Shown: positions 52,775 to 56,448 of the stretch, piece after piece | Layout of the letters: the number at the start of each line of letters is the position of its first letter | Position numbering within the stretch: the first letter of the stretch is position 1 | Assembly: GCA_026391255.1 (NCBI GenBank) | Contig: JAPLDU010000044.1 | Location: 8,907-65,354 of the forward strand | Origin: Bacteroidia bacterium | Lineage (GTDB): Bacteria; Bacteroidota; Bacteroidia; Bacteroidales; JAPLDU01 | DNA length: 56,448 nt | Reading direction: 5' to 3' | The notes under the pieces: model-generated | Told to the model about the DNA's origin: nothing | What the model saw: the letters and a program-made list of their open reading frames with translations, nothing else | The model's database searches: none | Made by a program: the position numbers and the translations under genes

Positions 52775-53626
52775 TCATTTTCCTGCAAATTTGACAAGTT
52801 CTGCATTAAACTTTTCTGTTTCTTCCAGAAACAAGCTATGACCGCTATGCTCAAAAGCTATTATGTACGAATCTGAAATTCCGGCTTTCATCTGTTCAGC
52901 AAGGTCAAAAGAACAAATTTTGTCTTTTTTGCCATGCATGATCAATGTTGGGATTTTTATTTTCTTCAGATCTTTTCTCAGGTCTGTATCGCGCAAAGCG
53001 ATTAAACACTGAGCCGTTGCATAAGACGAGGCACTTAAATTAATTCCATACAACCAGTTGCCAATTCCTTCATTTAATGCAGTTGCGGTAGCGGAGAATA
53101 TCTTTCCGAAATTGGATAAAAGCTTTGGCCGGTCTTTATAGTTTAATGAAATTAAGTCATCAACGGCACTTTTTGGAAGATTGTACTGAAAATCGCTGCG
53201 TTGTGTCCATATCGGGGCTGCTGCTCCGAACAAAGCCAGCTTAGAAACATGAGTTCCATTATCCTCTGATGCGAACCGGATCGCGATTGCTCCGCCCATG
53301 GAAAAGCCACCTAAAACCGCATCTTTTATTTCCAGTTTACTTAAAATCTTTTTTATATCTGATGCATGAACATCGTAATCATAGGCTCCGTATGGTTTAT
53401 CCGACTTGCCAAAACCTCTTAATGTTATTCCTATTACACGAAAATTTTTATTTATCAGATCGTTGTATTGATATTCATACATTTCATCACTCAGAGGCCA
53501 GCCAGGTATTAACACAACGGGTCTGCCTTCGCCTGCATCAGTAATATGAAGGCGTACATTGGGTTCAACTTCAATATATTCTGTTCTGGCCATTTCAACC
53601 TTGGTTTTTCCATGTAATTTTTCCAT
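52775..53626 (-). CDS. Alpha/beta-hydrolase
   Basis: About 283 residues from MEKLHGKTKVEM (53626). Fold and triad are visible: PVVLIPGWPLSDEMYEYQ (oxyanion-hole region), GFGKSDKPYGAYDYDVHASDI, GGFSMGGAIAIRFA (nucleophile Ser), LIMHGKKDKICSFDLAEQM (acid Asp), and EHSGHSLFLEET (His). The pattern matches the haloperoxidase/esterase-like subgroup (non-heme perhydrolase-type). There is no signal peptide. The neighbouring SDR and catalase genes suggest a stress- or detoxification-related context, but the substrate is unknown. Confidence 0.9.
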   Translation of the reverse strand: MEKLHGKTKVEMARTEYIEVEPNVRLHITDAGEGRPVVLIPGWPLSDEMYEYQYNDLINKNFRVIGITLRGFGKSDKPYGAYDYDVHASDIKKILSKLEIKDAVLGGFSMGGAIAIRFASEDNGTHVSKLALFGAAAPIWTQRSDFQYNLPKSAVDDLISLNYKDRPKLLSNFGKIFSATATALNEGIGNWLYGINLSASSYATAQCLIALRDTDLRKDLKKIKIPTLIMHGKKDKICSFDLAEQMKAGISDSYIIAFEHSGHSLFLEETEKFNAELVKFAGK

Positions 53627-53756
53627 TGCTTTAAATATCAAATAATTGGTAATTATTCAGTCTGTTTAAACCGAAGATAAAACTTTTATCTTTATTGTTT
53701 TCTTTCTCCAGCATATAGTTTATCTACTTTAAAAGTTTTCAGTGTTCCGTGTTTTC

Positions 53757-54518
53757 TTATTGTGCTAAATAGCCACCATCAATTTCAAGTGTTGTACCTG
53801 TCATAAATGAACTATCATCTGAAGCAAGAAAAATAAACCCTGAGGCAATCTCCTCTGATTTTCCCAATCGCTTCATGGGATGAAGATTTATGATATATTT
53901 TTGAATTTCGGTATTCTCAGTTATTCCTGCATTGGTAAGTAACGGAGTTTCAATAAACCCGGGACAAATAGCATTAATCCTGATTCCTTCGGCGGCATAT
54001 TCAAGTGCAGCAGTTTTAGTAAGACCGATAATGCCATGTTTTGCCGCAACATAATGTGAAGAACTGGGGAAACCTACTTTTCCCAAAATAGATGACATGT
54101 TGATGATGACCCCTTTCTTTTGTTTTGACATTTGAGTCAGCTCATGCTTCATGCAATAAAAAACACTATTCAGGTTTACATTAATTACTTTTAACCAGGC
54201 TTCTTCACTCATATCACCCACTTTATTTGCTTCGCCGCCAATTCCTGCGTTATTAAGTGCAACATCAAGTGAAGAGAATATTTTTATCGCTTGATGAATG
54301 GCTGATTCAACCTGCTTATATACAGACACATCACATTCAATAAAAACCGCTTTTGAGTTTTCCCGCTTTATCTCCTCTAATATTTTGCCGGAATATTCTG
54401 ATTTTAAATCCGCGATTGCAACATTAGCACCTTCTTTAGCAGCCGCAATAGCACAGGCTTTCCCAATGCCAGATAACCCTCCGGTTATAAACACTGCCTT
54501 GTTTTCAAGTTTTTTCAT
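53757..54518 (-). CDS. Short-chain dehydrogenase/reductase (SDR)
   Basis: 253 residues, classical SDR. Cofactor motif ITGGLSGIGKACAIAAA, DLKSEY (Asp after strand 2 favours NAD+), ECDVS, the structural NNAGIG, the active-site NMSSILGKVGFPSSSHYVAAKHG (Ser, Tyr, Lys of the YxxxK) and INAICPGFIETPLL. The C-terminal GTTLEIDGGYLAQ is typical. The substrate is unknown. The gene lies between the catalase and hydrolase genes on the same strand with gaps of about 90-130 bases, so they may be separate transcripts. Confidence 0.94.
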   Translation of the reverse strand: MKKLENKAVFITGGLSGIGKACAIAAAKEGANVAIADLKSEYSGKILEEIKRENSKAVFIECDVSVYKQVESAIHQAIKIFSSLDVALNNAGIGGEANKVGDMSEEAWLKVINVNLNSVFYCMKHELTQMSKQKKGVIINMSSILGKVGFPSSSHYVAAKHGIIGLTKTAALEYAAEGIRINAICPGFIETPLLTNAGITENTEIQKYIINLHPMKRLGKSEEIASGFIFLASDDSSFMTGTTLEIDGGYLAQ

Positions 54519-54609
54519 TTTATTATTGTACTAATTTGTATTTATTATTTATGAGTAATTGCCAATTCTTCAACGGGTATACTTGTTAAAATCTTTGTTA
54601 TTTTAATTT

Positions 54610-56094
54610 TTATGAATGATGAATCATTTTTTCATCAATTGCTACTCCCAATCCTTTTGCTACAGCCACTCCTAATTGGTGATCAGCGCGAAAGAAATGT
54701 TCCAACTGTCGATGAATGATTTCATCTTTCTTTTCTCCACAAATGCCACTCATAGAACTTATAATGTTGCTTACTAAATTTTTCCTGTCTTGCTCATTCA
54801 TAGCATTGCGATACAACAAGCCCGGCTGCGTGAAGTGGTCATCATCATTTTTATTTCTGTCAAACCAATCAGCAGTATTTGAATCCAATTGCATTGGGGG
54901 TTCTTTATAACTTTCGTCAGCGACAATATTATCAAAACTATTCGGGCGGTAATTAGGATTTGCTCCTCCATTATCGTCTGTCTGCATAAGACCGTCGCGC
55001 TGGTAATTTGTAACCGCGTAAGGACATTTGTTTACCGGAATTTGTTCGTAGTTAACACCTAAACGGTATCGCTGTGCATCAGGATATGAGAGCAAACGGC
55101 CCTGCAACACTTTGTCAGGCGATAATCCAATGCCATCCACAACATGAGCCGGAGCAAATGCAGATTGTTCTACATCTCGAAAATAATTTTCCGGGATTTT
55201 ATTCAGTTCCATTATTCCAACATCAATCAATGGAAAATCTTTGTGTAACCAAACTTTCGTGAGATCAAACGGATTCCATTTAAATGTCTTTGCCTGGTCA
55301 TCAGTCATTACCTGAATTTTTAAAGCCCATTTAGGAAAATCTGATTTCTCAATGGCTTCAACCATATCCCGTTGTGCCTGATCAAGGTCAATACCCTTCA
55401 TTTCATTGGCTTCTATTTCAGTGAAATTTTTTATTCCCTGCAATGTTATGAAGTGAAATTTCACCCAGACCCGTTCATTGTTTTTATTGATGAGGGAAAA
55501 AGTGTGGCTTCCAAAACCATGCATATGCCGGTAAGAATATGGAGTCCCCCGATCGCTGAACAGTATGATTACCTGATGCAGACTTTCAGGATTCAAACTG
55601 AAAAAATCCCACATCATCGTCGGACTTTTACAATTTGTTTTGGGGTCACGCTTTTGTGTGTGAATGAAGTGGGAAAACTTTTTCGGGTCTTTAATAAAGA
55701 ATACGGGGGTATTGTTACCTGCTAAATCCCAATTGCCGTCTTCGGTATAGAACTTAAGCGCAAAACCACGGGGATCCCTTTCACTGTCGGCACCTCCCTT
55801 TTCTCCTCCAACGATTGAGAAACGTGCAAACATTTTCGTTTGTTTGCCAATCTCAGAAAATATTTTTGCTTTGGTGTAACGGGTGATGTCATGTGTAACA
55901 GTAAAGGTTCCGAAAGCTCCCGTACCTTTTGCATGTACTACTCTTTCAGGGATACGTTCACGATTAAAGTGTGCCATATCTTCGTGCAGAAAATAATCCT
56001 GCAACAGGATTGGTCCCCGGTCCCCGACAGTCATGGAGTTATCAAACTCAGAATAAGGCCTGCCGCTTGCAGTTGTTAGTTTTTTCTTTATCAT
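54610..56094 (-). CDS. katA: Monofunctional heme catalase
   Basis: About 494 residues from MIKKKLTTASGRPYSEF (56094), a small-subunit (clade 3-like) catalase that turns hydrogen peroxide into water and oxygen. Seen: distal His in IPERVVHAKGTGAFGTFTVT, FSIVGGEKGGADSERDPRGFALKFY, the distal Asn in NWDLAGNNTPVFFIKDP, SYRHMHGFGSHTFSLIN, and the proximal Tyr in LLSYPDAQRYRLGVNY. The C-terminal domain is complete. There is no signal peptide. An upstream in-frame Met six codons earlier is possible. Confidence 0.96.
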   Translation of the reverse strand: MIKKKLTTASGRPYSEFDNSMTVGDRGPILLQDYFLHEDMAHFNRERIPERVVHAKGTGAFGTFTVTHDITRYTKAKIFSEIGKQTKMFARFSIVGGEKGGADSERDPRGFALKFYTEDGNWDLAGNNTPVFFIKDPKKFSHFIHTQKRDPKTNCKSPTMMWDFFSLNPESLHQVIILFSDRGTPYSYRHMHGFGSHTFSLINKNNERVWVKFHFITLQGIKNFTEIEANEMKGIDLDQAQRDMVEAIEKSDFPKWALKIQVMTDDQAKTFKWNPFDLTKVWLHKDFPLIDVGIMELNKIPENYFRDVEQSAFAPAHVVDGIGLSPDKVLQGRLLSYPDAQRYRLGVNYEQIPVNKCPYAVTNYQRDGLMQTDDNGGANPNYRPNSFDNIVADESYKEPPMQLDSNTADWFDRNKNDDDHFTQPGLLYRNAMNEQDRKNLVSNIISSMSGICGEKKDEIIHRQLEHFFRADHQLGVAVAKGLGVAIDEKMIHHS

Positions 56095-56448
56095 TTTATA
56101 TCGCTTTTTCAAATATGCATTTCTGATACATTAAATATTTGTTTCACATTTATTGACTATAAAGCATTTTCATATCTTCCGGCTACTTCTTCCCGGTTTA
56201 CCACATTCCGGAATATTCATGATTATCTGATCTCTTGTTCTGATACTTCAAATAATAAGCATGTTACTTTTCAATGTTAATTATGTTGTAACTATTCGGG
56301 TTATTTGGCTACAGACTGTAAGTCTTTTAGGCTGCAGACTATCAGTCATTTAGAAAATCAATTATTTAATCATAATAATTTTTCCCCCTGTTACTTGATA
56401 CTTGATACCTGATACTTGATACTTAAATTTAAATTCTAACAGTCTAAA
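56095..56448. other. Right-end intergenic region with heptamer arrays
   Basis: No gene is supported. CAGACTGTAAGTCTTTTAGG and GCAGACTATCAGTCATTTAG (about 56312-56352) form a degenerate direct repeat with internal dyads. A TACTTGA/TACCTGA heptamer array runs at about 56392-56425, the reverse complement of the array near 34816-34866. Confidence 0.8.

Overview
The window reads as a chromosome segment of a Bacteroidota organism, probably Bacteroidales-like. The reasons are several secreted proteins with Bacteroidota type IX secretion (T9SS) C-terminal tails, a MlaD/MCE protein, DUF5606, the DUF1573-YajC-YbbR-CoaE cluster, promoters of the TTTG/TAnnTTTG type, and AT-rich DNA without clear Shine-Dalgarno sequences. 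The O-antigen ligase, KdsB (Kdo activation) and outer-membrane proteins indicate a Gram-negative envelope. No rRNA, CRISPR array, transposase or phage gene was found.

Layout. 0-4.4 kb: a truncated MlaD gene, a repeat-rich gap, a TonB-like protein, a DEAD-box helicase that lacks motif V, and a BASS transporter. 4.4-7.3 kb: tRNA-His, an O-antigen ligase and an FkbM methyltransferase. 7.4-12.5 kb: two large T9SS-exported proteins. 12.5-23.1 kb: housekeeping genes (broken purC, phoH, a SAM hydrolase, mazG, coaE, yajC, galK, kdsB). 23.4-28.1 kb: two more T9SS proteins, one a lysyl-endopeptidase-like protease and one a redoxin-like protein, which share a duplicated C-terminal half. 28.1-32.1 kb: an iron/cobalamin-type ABC importer with an acylphosphatase gene inside it. 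32.2-35.1 kb: TlpA, QueE, small lipoproteins and tRNA-Lys. 35.7-45.4 kb: a leucine/isovalerate catabolic operon. 45.4-51.1 kb: pyruvate kinase plus a GC-richer cassette of 2-oxoacid decarboxylase, alcohol dehydrogenase and CoA-acylating aldehyde dehydrogenase. 51.6-56.1 kb: a cation exchanger, a hydrolase, an SDR and a catalase.

The most interesting system is the leucine-type operon. It encodes an acyl-CoA carboxyltransferase (MccB/12S-like), a methylglutaconyl-CoA hydratase, two HMG-CoA-lyase-fold proteins, a two-subunit CoA transferase and an acyl-CoA dehydrogenase, but no biotin carboxylase. In its place is a 699-residue protein that joins a 5S/oxaloacetate-decarboxylase-type carboxyltransferase to a biotin carrier domain. 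12S-like plus 5S-like plus 1.3S-like is the subunit logic of propionibacterial transcarboxylase. The locus may therefore carboxylate methylcrotonyl-CoA with a carboxyl group from oxaloacetate, without direct ATP use. The adjacent decarboxylase/aldehyde dehydrogenase cassette could also feed isovaleryl-CoA into this route, or it could be a pyruvate-to-ethanol module.

A second theme is the spacer DNA. Nearly every spacer carries degenerate tandem arrays of 7-, 8- or 9-bp words, sometimes with small GCCTGAGGC or GCCTCCGGC hairpins. The arrays run into the 3' ends of several genes and supply their last codons and stop codons (galK, coaE, the O-antigen ligase, the FkbM gene). Two conserved genes, the helicase and purC, carry short internal deletions at signature motifs; these are either real lesions or assembly errors.
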